Of a stretch of 64,000 nucleotides of DNA, positions 28,770-37,794 are shown piece after piece. The DNA lies in the NCBI GenBank assembly GCA_002238485.1, contig MPMG01000002.1, positions 240,689 to 304,688 of the forward strand, written 5' to 3'. Under the pieces are notes generated by a model. It did not search any database. It was not told where the DNA came from and saw only the letters and a program-made list of their open reading frames with translations. Origin of the DNA: Chloroflexi bacterium bin20. GTDB lineage: Bacteria > Chloroflexota > Anaerolineae > Aggregatilineales > Phototrophicaceae. Numbering within the stretch: position 1 is the stretch's first letter; each line of letters begins with the position of its first letter. The position numbers and the translations under genes were made by a program.

Positions 28770-29572
28770 GCCACATCTCCATTTTCTTCATGGTAGAGAC
28801 GCAAGCGCTCGGGGATCTGCCCGGTGACGATCATATCGGCGACTTCGTTTTCACTCACTTCGCTCTTGTGGAAATCGCCGAGCTTATGCCCGCGCTCAAT
28901 AATGGTGAAGCGGTCGGCCACCTCGTATACATGGCGGATATTGTGCGTGATGAAGATGACGCTCATGCCTTTTTCTTTGGCGGCAATGGTGTAGTCGAGC
29001 ACCTTCTGCGTCTCGCCAACCGATAGCGCCGAAGTGGGTTCGTCAAGAATCAAGAGCTTTTTACCGAAGTAAACGGCGCGGCCGATCGCGACTGACTGCC
29101 GCTCGCCACCAGACATATTGCCGACAGTCTCTTCGGAATCGCGAATGTGAATGCCAACATCGGCCAAAGCCCGAATCGATTCGCTCGCCATTTTCTTCTT
29201 GTCGAGGAAGCTGAAAGGACCGATTTCATAGGTGGGTTCTTGACCGAGCCAGAAGTTGCGGGCAATGCTCATCAGGGGGACCAGCGCCAGATCCTGGTGC
29301 ACCGTTTCAATGCCGAGCTCGCGGGCGTCGTGCGGCGAGTTGATCTTCACCGCCTCATCGTCGAAGAAGATCTGCCCGCGAGTCAGGGAATGGTAACCGG
29401 TCAACACCTTGATCAGGGTCGATTTGCCAGCGCCATTATCGCCGAGCAAACCGACAATCTCTTGACGATCGACGTGAAAGTCGATGCCGCGCAGCACCTG
29501 AACGCTGCCGAAATACTTGTGGATATCGATCATATCCACCAGGGCATTATCGTTTTTCTGCTTATATTCCAT
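28766..29572 (-). CDS. Sugar ABC transporter ATPase, single-domain (FrcA-like)
   Basis: 268 residues. Walker A GDNGAGKST, signature MSGGERQSVAIGRA, Walker B LLILDEPTS and switch histidine ITHN are all present. Unlike RbsA, MglA or XylG (about 500 residues, two ABC domains) it has one domain, as in FrcA-type importers. It lies 12 nt downstream of the long permease gene and overlaps the lipoprotein gene. Confidence 0.95.
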   Translation of the reverse strand: MEYKQKNDNALVDMIDIHKYFGSVQVLRGIDFHVDRQEIVGLLGDNGAGKSTLIKVLTGYHSLTRGQIFFDDEAVKINSPHDARELGIETVHQDLALVPLMSIARNFWLGQEPTYEIGPFSFLDKKKMASESIRALADVGIHIRDSEETVGNMSGGERQSVAIGRAVYFGKKLLILDEPTSALSVGETQKVLDYTIAAKEKGMSVIFITHNIRHVYEVADRFTIIERGHKLGDFHKSEVSENEVADMIVTGQIPERLRLYHEENGDVA

Positions 29573-29584
29573 AAATGACGCTCC

Positions 29585-31711
29585 CTAATTCTGCCGCGCG
29601 CCGCGCACCAAGGTATTGAGGACGACGGCCGCGATGATGATGACGCCGATGGTGCCGGAGAATAGACGGGATTCGATGCCGACCAATACCAGACCGGTCT
29701 GCAGCATGCCGAAGATCAGCGCGCCAAGCAATGAGCCGACGACGCTGCCATAGCCGCCGGTCAGCAATGCGCCGCCGATCACCGTCATGGCGATGACTTC
29801 AAGCTCCCAACCTGTGCCTTTGAGCGGATCGACGCCCGGGTTTCGCGCTGTTTCATAGATAGCGGCGATACCGGTTAAAACAGCGACGATGACAAAGTTC
29901 TGCAGCTTGACGCGATCGACATTGACGCCTTGCGCGCGCGCCGCCCCTTCGTTGCCGCCGGTGGCGAAGATGCTATTGCCGAACGATGTGCTGGTCAGGA
30001 CGACATGGAAGATCGCCACGAAAATGAACCACCAGACGATCGCCAGGCGAACATTGGCATTCCGCGGTATCTGCATATGGAAGAAATCGCCTTCGGAACC
30101 GATTGCGAGCACCCGGCCATTGAACAGGTCGAAGTAGCCGACTTCGACAATCTCGCCGCCGCTGGCGCTGCCATGATAAGAAAGGACAGCCCCCAACCAG
30201 GCAACGATGGCGAGCAGAATCAGCGCGACCAGCGCGAGAATGACGGCGCGTACGATGGCGCCGCTGGTGCCAAAATCGCCATGATTCTCACGGATGGACC
30301 AGGCATGCGTCGCCCCTCGGTACAAGACGGGCAAGACGCGATAAGCGGTGAATGCGACAACGGCGAGGCCGATCACTGCCAGCGCCAAGAAGACGATGTT
30401 GCTGATGCCGATCACCGGGAGAGCTTCGTGATGGTCGCTGTAGCGCAGAATCCGCCCCCCCGCGATGGCGACCAGCGTAATCGCGCGGAAGGCGAGCATT
30501 GTCCCCAAGGTAACGATAAAAGAAGGTATTCGTGTTGAAATCAAGAGGACGCCGTTAATCGCGCCAAGAATGAAGGCGATAAAAACGGCGAGCAAAGCCG
30601 CCGGTATGGGCCCGACCACGCCGAATATCGGCGCGCCATGCGTCATGAAGTTCATAAACGACAGCGCGGTGACGCCCAGGATCGAGCCGACCGACAAATC
30701 GAACTCGCCCGAGATCATCAGGTAGGTGACGCCGATGGCGATAACGCCCTTGGTCGCCACATTGCTGAGGAAGGACGCGACCGAACTCGGTTCAAGGAAT
30801 AGATCGGTCGCCATGGTGAAGCCCATGAAGATGGCGATGAAACCGATGATGGCGCCGGCGCTCGGAGACTTGGCGAGCTCGGCGCGGATAAACTTGCCCG
30901 GAGTCAAAGCCAGCGCCCGCCGCAGTTCATCCGATTGTTCTTCTACCTGACGAACCACGCGATAGCAGAATAAGCCGGGCAAGAAAAACAGCAGACCAGC
31001 GAGCAGCCGATGATTTTCCGCATCGCGAATCGTTGTTTGACCAGGATACTCTGGAACCATCACCGCTCCAGCGACCAAGAAGCCGATCACGCCCACACCT
31101 AGCACCACCAGAATCGCCTGAACGAACTTGCGCGGCGGCGAGACGATCATCCGTGTGCCCGGCCGATCGCGCAATGATTCCAGAGGCGGGATCAAGAATA
31201 CGAGCAGCGCCAGCAGCGCCACGAGCGCGATAATGAAGAGGCTGATGCTGATCAGCGCTTCGCCTATTGACAAAGCAACTGCAGCCAAGCCGCTGGCCTC
31301 TTCGCTGATCAAAGCTCGCAGGTCGCTCACCTGGCCCAGCAAAAGCGAGAACTTCAAGCCAACCGGGATCGCCACGCTGAGCAAGATCGCGCCGCCAATC
31401 ATGACGGTTACGAAAAACATCCACTGTGACCAGCGCAAGCTCGCTTGCTCGCGCGAGTAAAGCCCTATCGCCGTCCGCAAACAACAGACAGCGTAAACGA
31501 GGCTGATAACGGTAATGAGGATTTCGATTGTGTTTAAACCCTGGCTCCAGCGCAGGATGTTGTCTCGCTCGCCCAAGGGGATCCAGCCAAAGTATGTGCC
31601 GTATGCGATGGCGAAACCAAGGATTGCAAAGCCAGACGACAGAAATGTGACGAGCCTGCCGATGTTTGAAGCTTCGCGCTTGCCTTCGTAATATGCTTTC
31701 ATCATAAGCAA
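29585..31711 (-). CDS. Ribose/fructose-type ABC permease with long N-terminal membrane extension
   Basis: 708 residues, about twice the usual RbsC/FrcB length. The permease core starts near residue 285 and carries GVTYLMISGEFDLSVGS and the GGNEGAARAQGVNVDRVKL loop that contacts the ATPase. Before it lie some 280 residues with about six hydrophobic spans and no similarity that I recognise. A further stretch of about 100 residues is inserted before the last core spans. ATG start (MLMMKAYYE); it follows the binding-protein gene after a terminator-like hairpin. Confidence 0.88.
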   Translation of the reverse strand: MLMMKAYYEGKREASNIGRLVTFLSSGFAILGFAIAYGTYFGWIPLGERDNILRWSQGLNTIEILITVISLVYAVCCLRTAIGLYSREQASLRWSQWMFFVTVMIGGAILLSVAIPVGLKFSLLLGQVSDLRALISEEASGLAAVALSIGEALISISLFIIALVALLALLVFLIPPLESLRDRPGTRMIVSPPRKFVQAILVVLGVGVIGFLVAGAVMVPEYPGQTTIRDAENHRLLAGLLFFLPGLFCYRVVRQVEEQSDELRRALALTPGKFIRAELAKSPSAGAIIGFIAIFMGFTMATDLFLEPSSVASFLSNVATKGVIAIGVTYLMISGEFDLSVGSILGVTALSFMNFMTHGAPIFGVVGPIPAALLAVFIAFILGAINGVLLISTRIPSFIVTLGTMLAFRAITLVAIAGGRILRYSDHHEALPVIGISNIVFLALAVIGLAVVAFTAYRVLPVLYRGATHAWSIRENHGDFGTSGAIVRAVILALVALILLAIVAWLGAVLSYHGSASGGEIVEVGYFDLFNGRVLAIGSEGDFFHMQIPRNANVRLAIVWWFIFVAIFHVVLTSTSFGNSIFATGGNEGAARAQGVNVDRVKLQNFVIVAVLTGIAAIYETARNPGVDPLKGTGWELEVIAMTVIGGALLTGGYGSVVGSLLGALIFGMLQTGLVLVGIESRLFSGTIGVIIIAAVVLNTLVRGARQN

Positions 31712-31783
31712 TCACTCGAATATGGCTAATTGGGTAACAGAAATAGTTCAGGCTTATTCAACTGAACTCTGCGGACAAACAAG

Positions 31784-31826
31784 ATAATAAAAAACAAAAG
31801 TGGATGGGGGTATAGCCCCCACCCAC
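31784..31826 (-). terminator. Intrinsic terminator/attenuator after the binding-protein gene (importer 3)
   Basis: On the minus strand GTGGGTGGGGG and CCCCCATCCAC form an 11-bp stem (one G-U pair) with loop CTATA, followed directly by TTTTGTTTTTTATT. It lies 20 nt past the binding-protein stop and upstream of the permease, so read-through would set the lower level of the membrane subunits. Confidence 0.85.
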
Positions 31827-31845
31827 TACGATTGCCGATTTCGGC

Positions 31846-32832
31846 TTAGCGATAACCCTGGGCGGTCAGCTCGATGATGGCATCGACATTGCTGCCGTCG
31901 ATGACGCCAGGACCGGTCAGAATATCGCCACCCGGAGCCATCTTGAACTGGCTGTTCAGGTAGAGCCACATGATCGTCTCGAAACCTTGCAGGTAAGGCT
32001 GCTGGTCGATCGCCTGGATCAAGTAGCCGTTCTGGATCATTTCATAGATCTCAGCGCTGGTATCATGTGTGGTAGCGAAGATGTCGCCCGCCATGACGCC
32101 AGATTCCTGAACGTACAAGTTCAATGAACTCGCCGGGTTGGGACCAAGGCTGAATACAGCGTTGGTATCGGGGTTGGCGCTGAAGTAGTCGGCGAACGTG
32201 CCGGCGGAGGCTGTCACATCGTTGTTGATGGTCAGCTGATCCAGCGGGATGCCAGCTTCTTCAAATACCGAGCGCACGCCCGCGCAACGGGCTTCCAGAC
32301 CACTGTGTCCAACTTCCTGGATCGGGCATACGCCTCTGGCGATCTCGACTCCAGCGGCATCGGCTGCGTCGAGGACAGCGTTCGCGTTGGAGCGTCCGCC
32401 CAAGAACTCGTTAGCGCCGATATAGAAGAGAGTCGGCAGCGCATCCGGGGTGCCGGCGTTGGGATCAGCCGTGTTGAACACGATCACAGGAATACCAGCT
32501 TCAGCGGCGCGGTTGACGCCGTCGCGAATAACCTCTGGATTGGGAACGGTGGTGCCGATGCCGTCGTTGTTGCGCGCCAAGGCAGCATCCCAATAACCGG
32601 CCATATCATCGATATTGTCAACGGGGTCCGACAGCCAAGCACAGTCCGCATTCAGCAGGCTGCAAGCATCTTCCATACCCTTGATCACCACGACCCAGAA
32701 GGGATTCCCGATGCCGCCATGGCTGACCATGCTGAAAGTCAGCTGGTCTTGCGCGCCAACGCCACCAACAGCGGCAATCATAATGCCCAGCGCCAAAAGC
32801 AGCACCGGAATTGTACGAAGTAACGTTCTCAT
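31846..32832 (-). CDS. Ribose/fructose-type periplasmic-binding protein
   Basis: 328 residues from the ATG at 32832, with GAGGAG upstream; the track's 445-residue ORF extends through the promoter and is rejected. Signal peptide MRTLLRTIPVLLLALGIMIA, then a type I binding fold with GNPFWVVVIKGMEDAC and IPVIVFNTADPN as in RbsB relatives. It delivers a monosaccharide to the long permease. Two or more cysteine pairs (DACSLLNADC, GVCP) could form disulfides outside the cell. Confidence 0.93.
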   Translation of the reverse strand: MRTLLRTIPVLLLALGIMIAAVGGVGAQDQLTFSMVSHGGIGNPFWVVVIKGMEDACSLLNADCAWLSDPVDNIDDMAGYWDAALARNNDGIGTTVPNPEVIRDGVNRAAEAGIPVIVFNTADPNAGTPDALPTLFYIGANEFLGGRSNANAVLDAADAAGVEIARGVCPIQEVGHSGLEARCAGVRSVFEEAGIPLDQLTINNDVTASAGTFADYFSANPDTNAVFSLGPNPASSLNLYVQESGVMAGDIFATTHDTSAEIYEMIQNGYLIQAIDQQPYLQGFETIMWLYLNSQFKMAPGGDILTGPGVIDGSNVDAIIELTAQGYR

Positions 32833-32931
32833 TGCGTTTCTCCTCGAAACTAGCGAATGTGTAGATTGCCCCAGGCAAAATGCCTGTAGAGACCATAATA
32901 CGCTGCGCGTGCTTCCCGCCGCAGTCCACGC

Positions 32932-32959
32932 ATTGTAGCGCGCTTTTGTTGAATTGCAA
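32932..32959 (-). promoter_or_regulatory. Sigma70-like promoter of importer 3
   Basis: Minus strand TTGCAA (32954-32959) and TACAAT (32932-32937) with a 16-nt spacer, about 100 nt upstream of the binding-protein start. Confidence 0.6.
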
Positions 32960-32995
32960 AGTGTCGTGTTTTTGGGTTTGCGCCAGGCTATCTGG

Positions 32996-33022
32996 TGCAG
33001 GGGCGAACCAGGGACTCGCCCA
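32996..33022. repeat. Dispersed palindromic repeat family B, copy at 33.0 kb
   Basis: GCAGGGGCGAACCAGGGACT followed by CGCCC. A degenerate family A unit follows at 33091-33115; together they fill the space between importer 3 and the epimerase gene, which holds no gene. Confidence 0.6.
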
Positions 33023-33090
33023 GATGAGTGGAAATTTTGCAGCAACGGGCGTTTCGGCGATACGCCCCCTATACCGCGGCGAATTGTGGA

Positions 33091-33115
33091 GGGGCGCCCG
33101 GGGACCGAGGGGGGA
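33091..33115. repeat. Dispersed repeat family A, degenerate copy at 33.1 kb
   Basis: GGGGCGCCCGGGGACCGAGG retains the right half (GGGGACCGAGGGGGG) of family A but has lost the left stem. Confidence 0.5.
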
Positions 33116-33118
33116 TTC

Positions 33119-34027
33119 TTACAGCGACGCGCGCAATGTCGCCGAATCCATGCGCCTCCAGGAACAGAATCCGGTGTCGTCACGCAATCGCGCAGTTTCC
33201 AACCAGCCCCGCCGCGTTACTGGTGGCTCGCTGTGTTCGGAATCGGCAAGTATGCGAAGACTTGTGCCTGGCAGCGCCTGCTGGATCCGCAGTGCCAGCT
33301 CGAGGTTGTTCAAAACATCGCCACTGGCCAGTTGATACAGCGGGTGATTCAGTTTCTCTGCCGCCAGCAGCGCCACCAACGCCCGTCCAATATCTGGCGC
33401 ATACGTCCATTCTCGCGATTCTTGAGGGCGTGGCAGGGCGATCTCGCCGCTCGTCGATGCTTGATGCAACAGTCGCGCAACCAGGCTCAGCCGCGGGCGA
33501 GTCGGTCGCATCGTCTCGTGCGGTCCATAAATCGCGCCCAGTCGCGCGCACAGCACATCGCGCCCACTCTCGCGCAGGGTTGCCGCTGTCGCTTCCATTT
33601 GCGCTTTTGCCACGCCATAGGCTCCCTGCGGATTCGGCGGACGGTCGGGGCTGATCGGCATGGCGGACGTGGCCTGGAACAGCGCATCGGAGCTGAGACA
33701 GATGACACGCGCGATTGCCTGCTTTTGAGCATATGCCAACGTGGCAGACAAGGTCTCGTTATTGGCGCGCAGTTGCGACTCGGGCGGCGTATCGAGCGCG
33801 TCGGTGATGAAGGCAGCATGCACCAGCGCCTGTGCCCGGAGTGGCGGCATTTGCCTGCAATCGGCTGTGATAGTCTGCAAGCTTGGCGCAACGAACTTGT
33901 CAAAGTGGCGGTCGATGGCATAGAGGTCTGCGCCGGCAGCCAGCAGGGCCGCAGCGATGTTGCGCCCCAGGAAGCCACCCGCGCCCGTCACAAGAATTGT
34001 TTGCCCTGCCAGCGGTCGCTGTGTCAT
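33119..34027 (-). CDS. NAD-dependent sugar-nucleotide epimerase/dehydratase (extended SDR)
   Basis: 302 residues from the ATG at 34027 (MTQRPLAGQTILVTG...); the track's longer form has no support. Rossmann motif TGAGGFLG at the N-terminus and a catalytic YGVAK (Y-x-x-x-K) near residue 145. Family members act on nucleotide sugars or related sugar derivatives. It is transcribed divergently from the DUF6092-like/nitroreductase pair. Confidence 0.88.
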   Translation of the reverse strand: MTQRPLAGQTILVTGAGGFLGRNIAAALLAAGADLYAIDRHFDKFVAPSLQTITADCRQMPPLRAQALVHAAFITDALDTPPESQLRANNETLSATLAYAQKQAIARVICLSSDALFQATSAMPISPDRPPNPQGAYGVAKAQMEATAATLRESGRDVLCARLGAIYGPHETMRPTRPRLSLVARLLHQASTSGEIALPRPQESREWTYAPDIGRALVALLAAEKLNHPLYQLASGDVLNNLELALRIQQALPGTSLRILADSEHSEPPVTRRGWLETARLRDDTGFCSWRRMDSATLRASL

Positions 34028-34100
34028 AATTGCGCCTGGACTAGGATAGGCGATGAGGGATAGCACAAAGTCAAGTTCGCCGCAATAGGAGGAGCAGCCT

Positions 34101-34421
34101 GTGCAGCCAAATTGGGTGCTGAAAGAAGACGAAGCCATCGAACTGCTGGCGCTGCTCATCACCTCGGCGCGCATCCAAATGGACGAGCCAGCGCATTATG
34201 GTCCGCTGCGCCTGCTGACCGCCACCGAACGCCTGAGCAGCCTTATTGAAGCGCGCAGCTCGCAGAAGTCACGCGGCTTTTTGCAAGACAATATCGAGCG
34301 CATCCCCGAAATGCACATGCTGATGTCGGATGTGGAAGCCTATACCGAGGGGCTGGATGCCTTGTGTCGGGCGGTGGCGGAATGTTTGCTGCGGCACAGC
34401 GCGCTGGAGAACGAGTCATGA
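34101..34421 (+). CDS. DUF6092-like small protein
   Basis: 106 residues, GTG start with a very strong AGGAGGAG upstream. The stretch ELLALLITSARIQMDEPAHY followed by GPLRLLTATERL resembles the DUF6092 family, which I recall from memory without a search. All-helical in appearance, no signal. Its TGA overlaps the ATG of the nitroreductase gene, so the two are translationally coupled. Function unknown; perhaps a partner or regulator of the nitroreductase. Confidence 0.7.
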   Translation: MQPNWVLKEDEAIELLALLITSARIQMDEPAHYGPLRLLTATERLSSLIEARSSQKSRGFLQDNIERIPEMHMLMSDVEAYTEGLDALCRAVAECLLRHSALENES

Positions 34422-34951
34422 GCGAGGCGCTGCGCAATATCAAAACGCGGCGAGTCGTGCGCGAGATGAGCGGCGAGGCAGTCGAACGCGAGCAGATTGA
34501 AGCCATTCTGGAGGCAGCTCGCTGGGCGCCCAGCGGCGGCAATCTGCGCCCCAACCGCTATATCGTCATTGAAGATGAAGAGACTCGGCGTCTGCTGCGG
34601 CTGGTCGCGCCCGGCATGTTTCAGCGCGCGCCAGTCTTGATATTGATCTGCACGAACTGGCAGGTGGTGGCGCAGCATCACTTGCCCGCGCAGGACCGCG
34701 CTTTGCTGATCGATATCGGCACAGCGGCGCAAACCATGATGCTAGCGGCGCATGCGCTGGGATTGGCGTCGGGGCCTGTGACTTCGTACAGCAAAGAGGC
34801 GGTGCGCGTCATTCTCAATCTGCCCGCGCATTATTCGCCAGAGATGTTCATCTGCATCGGTCATAAAGCCGAAACGGCGCGTCCCGGCATGCGCGCCTGG
34901 CAGCCTATCACCTGGCGCGACCTCACGCACTGGGAGCGCTTTGCGACATAA
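34418..34951 (+). CDS. Nitroreductase-family FMN oxidoreductase
   Basis: 177 residues from the ATG at 34418, overlapping the preceding stop by 4 nt; the track's earlier start lies inside the upstream gene. FMN-binding signature (TRRVVREMSGEAV, AARWAPSGGNLRP) at the N-terminus and DIGTAAQTMMLAAHALGLAS in the dimer helix. It reduces nitro compounds, quinones or a specialised substrate with NAD(P)H. Confidence 0.9.
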   Translation: MSEALRNIKTRRVVREMSGEAVEREQIEAILEAARWAPSGGNLRPNRYIVIEDEETRRLLRLVAPGMFQRAPVLILICTNWQVVAQHHLPAQDRALLIDIGTAAQTMMLAAHALGLASGPVTSYSKEAVRVILNLPAHYSPEMFICIGHKAETARPGMRAWQPITWRDLTHWERFAT

Positions 34952-35000
34952 AGATGCCTGTTGGGATTGGCTCGCAATCCAGACTTCACCAGACTTCAAT

Positions 35001-35024
35001 AGTAGGGGCGATTTCGCGCGGGAC
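35001..35024. repeat. Dispersed repeat family B, degenerate copy at 35.0 kb
   Basis: AGTAGGGGCGATTTCGCGCG lies between the convergent nitroreductase and glycosyltransferase genes. Confidence 0.5.
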
Positions 35025-35027
35025 TAG

Positions 35028-36524
35028 CTAGCCTTCCAGCCTTGAAGGGGATGGTTCCGGGGGAATGTGGGGCATTTTTCGCCGCCGAGCCCGAACCACT
35101 GTCAGCGTCTCGCGCAGACTCCAGCCAGCCACCGCCGCAAAGGACAGCGCATACACCAGCAGATAAGGCGCCAACTGCGGCTGCAATCCCCAAGCCAGCA
35201 CAGCCGCCCACAGCGCATAGGCCATCAGCGCCAGTTCCAGCCATAGCATGGGCGAAAGCGAAAGCGCATAGGCATTGCGCGCCCAATCTCGCGCGAATTT
35301 GGGTGTGCGTTGGAAGTCGCCGTGCCTGCCCAGCAACGTGCCCAGCACAGCCAGGCTGTTGCAAAGCGACATGCCACTGCCCAGCAGCAGCAGCGCGGGA
35401 AAGGCGCTCAAACCACGCAGCCAGTCGTCATACAGACGCATTTGCCCGGCTGCATACATCAGCGGCGGCGCAAGTGCCAACAACCCCAGCGGCGCCAGCG
35501 GCAATCCGCCCAGCGCATCTGCCAGCAGCAAAGGCGGCGTCAGCAGCAGCAGCAGCAGCATCAACAGCGGCGGCAGGTATTGGCACAAATGCTGCACCGC
35601 CATGATCTTCTGCGCGGCGCTCAAGTTGGAAGCCAGCAGGGGACGCGCCAGCTTGCGCAGGCATTGCGTATTGCCGCTCGCCCAGCGCGCCTGCTGTTGT
35701 TTGTAGGCTGCCAGTTGCGGCGGAATCTCGCCCGGCGCCTCGACATCTGGCAAGAATAGCGAAGTCCAGCCAGCCATCTGGGCGCGGTAGCTCAGGTCGA
35801 GGTCTTCGGTGAGCGTGTCGGCCGACCAGCCGCCGGCTTCTTCGATGCAGCGCCGCCGCCAGATGCCGCCCGTGCCATTAAAAGGCACCAGCCAGCCGCT
35901 GCGGTTGCGCGCCGCCTGTTCCACCACAAAATGCGTGTCGATGCTCAGCTTCTGCGCGCGTGTCAGGCTGTTTTCCTCGGCGTTGAGGTGTCCCCAGCGG
36001 CTCTGCACAATGCCGAGTGCGGGGTCGGCCACCAGGTGCGGCAGGGTGCGCCTCAAAAAGTCGGGTGGGGGAATAAAATCGGCATCGAAAATGGCGATGT
36101 AGTCGTCGGACGTGTCTTGCATGCCCTGTGCCAAAGCGCCCGCTTTGAAACCGGCGCGCTCGGCTCGGCGGATGTGCTGGACACGAAAGCCTGCTTCTCC
36201 CAGCGCTGCCAGTTTCCGCGACACCAGATGGACAGTGCGGTCGGTAGAGTCGTCAAGCGCCTGGATCAGCAGTTTGTCGCGCGGGTAGTCCAGAGCGGCG
36301 ATGGCATCAATCAAGCGCAGGGCGACATTGGCTTCGTTGTAGAGCGGCAGTTGCACGGTGATGGCCGGCAGGTCGCTATCGGGCAAAGTAACTGGATCAG
36401 CGGGAGATGCGGCGCGAGTCCGCCAGTAGCGCCACAAGAGAAGCGCTTGCCCAGCCGTGTACATGCCCAGCGCCAACGCGCAAAGCACATAAAGCGTAGT
36501 CAGCAGAGAAATCATCGTCGGCAT
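35028..36524 (-). CDS. Processive family 2 glycosyltransferase (cellulose synthase/mannan synthase-like)
   Basis: 498 residues from the ATG at 36524 (the track's start is a TTG nine codons upstream). One N-terminal membrane span, then the GT-A domain with QLPLYNE, DDSTD, DAD (IFDADF), TEDLDLSYR and the Q-x-x-R-W motif (QQQARW) of processive enzymes, followed by about five C-terminal spans. A CAG-rich stretch at 35543-35563 is simply a leucine run. It likely polymerises a hexose from a nucleotide sugar and exports it. No partner genes are adjacent. Confidence 0.92.
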   Translation of the reverse strand: MPTMISLLTTLYVLCALALGMYTAGQALLLWRYWRTRAASPADPVTLPDSDLPAITVQLPLYNEANVALRLIDAIAALDYPRDKLLIQALDDSTDRTVHLVSRKLAALGEAGFRVQHIRRAERAGFKAGALAQGMQDTSDDYIAIFDADFIPPPDFLRRTLPHLVADPALGIVQSRWGHLNAEENSLTRAQKLSIDTHFVVEQAARNRSGWLVPFNGTGGIWRRRCIEEAGGWSADTLTEDLDLSYRAQMAGWTSLFLPDVEAPGEIPPQLAAYKQQQARWASGNTQCLRKLARPLLASNLSAAQKIMAVQHLCQYLPPLLMLLLLLLTPPLLLADALGGLPLAPLGLLALAPPLMYAAGQMRLYDDWLRGLSAFPALLLLGSGMSLCNSLAVLGTLLGRHGDFQRTPKFARDWARNAYALSLSPMLWLELALMAYALWAAVLAWGLQPQLAPYLLVYALSFAAVAGWSLRETLTVVRARRRKMPHIPPEPSPSRLEG

Positions 36525-36634
36525 TCTAAAAGCGCGGGGACAAACTGGCAAGGTGTATCAGTCCGTGCAAAACCTGGGCACGAAGATACAAAGTCTTTGC
36601 CACAAAGAAATTGAGGCACAGAGATTATTATGCT

Positions 36635-36660
36635 GTGTAGGGGCGAGCAATTGGGTCGCT
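36635..36660. repeat. Dispersed repeat family B, copy at 36.6 kb
   Basis: TGTAGGGGCGAGCAATTGGG followed by TCG. Just before it, from about 36585, is a stretch resembling CACAAAG/GAGGCACAGAG spacer sequence also seen near 48230. The 196-nt interval otherwise holds nothing I can name. Confidence 0.6.
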
Positions 36661-36720
36661 TGCGAAGCCAGGAACTTGTCGATAGAGTATGAATAGTGCA
36701 AATGTGCTAGGAAGCGCGCT

Positions 36721-37794
36721 ATGGACAGGCACTTGTTTTATGCTGGCGACAACCTCGAGGGGCTGGAGTTGCTCAAGCGGCGGGGGCTGCGAGCCGACCT
36801 GGTATACATTGATCCGCCTTTTGCGACTGGCAATGATTTTCTGATTGGTGAAAGGCGCGCCAACACAATCAGCGGCAGTGGCGCGATTGCCTATTCCGAC
36901 CGCAGAAAAGGCAGAGAATACCTTGACGTGCTGAAGCATCAGCTACGAGCCGTAAAAGAAGTGATGTCTGCCGCTGGTTCAATCTATGTGCATATCGGCA
37001 TGGCGGTCGAGCATCGCGTGCGGTTGCTGCTGGACGAAGTGTTTGGCGCTCACAATTTTCGCAACAGCATCACACGGATCAAATGCAATCCCAAGAACTT
37101 CCACCGAAACTCCTATGGCAATATCAAGGACACGATTCTCTTCTATTCGCTATCGCCAAAGACTCTAACCTGGCATCCGCAGCGGGAGGCGCTGAGTGAG
37201 GGCGATATTGAGCGGCTCTATCCTCTGGTAGACGAGTTGGGCAGGCGCTACACAACCACGCCGCTGCATGCGCCAGGCGTGACGAGAAATGGAAAAACTG
37301 GGCAAGCATGGCGTGGCATGAATCCGCCCGAAGGCCGCCACTGGCGCTATGCTCCTGACAAGTTGGACGACCTGGATGCGCAGGGTCGCATCGCCTGGAG
37401 CTCGACAGGCAATCCGCGGCTCATCAAATATGCAGAGTTTGCAAAGGGCAAGCTGCCGCAAGATGTATGGGAATACAAAGACCCGCAAAATCCGCTTTAT
37501 CCCACGCAGAAGAATGCCGATATGCTCGAGCGAATCATTTTGACTTCGTCTGATCCAGGCGACACGGTCTTGGATTGCTTTGCCGGCAGTGGCGAGACCT
37601 TGCTGCAAGCGCACAGGCTGGGCAGGCGCTTCGTTGGCATGGACAATTCTGCTGCGGCGCAGGCAGTCATCCGGGCGCGGATACAGGCTATCAATACGGA
37701 ATGGATCACTCAGGATGACAACACTAGACTTCGAGTATGTAGAGCGGCAGGTCAATCGCGAAAACTTGCTCGCAGTAAAACGGGAAGTCACTGA
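36721..37794 (+). CDS. Site-specific DNA methyltransferase, amino-methylating, motif IV before motif I
   Basis: 357 residues. Catalytic motif IV appears early (YIDPPFATGNDF, about residues 29-40) and the AdoMet motif I late (VLDCFAGSGETL, near residue 280). That beta-class order is typical of N6-adenine or N4-cytosine methyltransferases in type II and III systems. A PTQKNADMLERI stretch precedes motif I as usual. The last 25 or so residues look out of frame, overlapping the start of another ORF (37715). Composition (57% GC in two hand-counted lines) is below most neighbours, hinting at transfer. Confidence 0.9.
   Translation: MDRHLFYAGDNLEGLELLKRRGLRADLVYIDPPFATGNDFLIGERRANTISGSGAIAYSDRRKGREYLDVLKHQLRAVKEVMSAAGSIYVHIGMAVEHRVRLLLDEVFGAHNFRNSITRIKCNPKNFHRNSYGNIKDTILFYSLSPKTLTWHPQREALSEGDIERLYPLVDELGRRYTTTPLHAPGVTRNGKTGQAWRGMNPPEGRHWRYAPDKLDDLDAQGRIAWSSTGNPRLIKYAEFAKGKLPQDVWEYKDPQNPLYPTQKNADMLERIILTSSDPGDTVLDCFAGSGETLLQAHRLGRRFVGMDNSAAAQAVIRARIQAINTEWITQDDNTRLRVCRAAGQSRKLARSKTGSH

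Noticed and set aside
35543-35563. CAG trinucleotide run
   Set aside because: It encodes a leucine stretch in a membrane span of the glycosyltransferase; not an independent repeat element.
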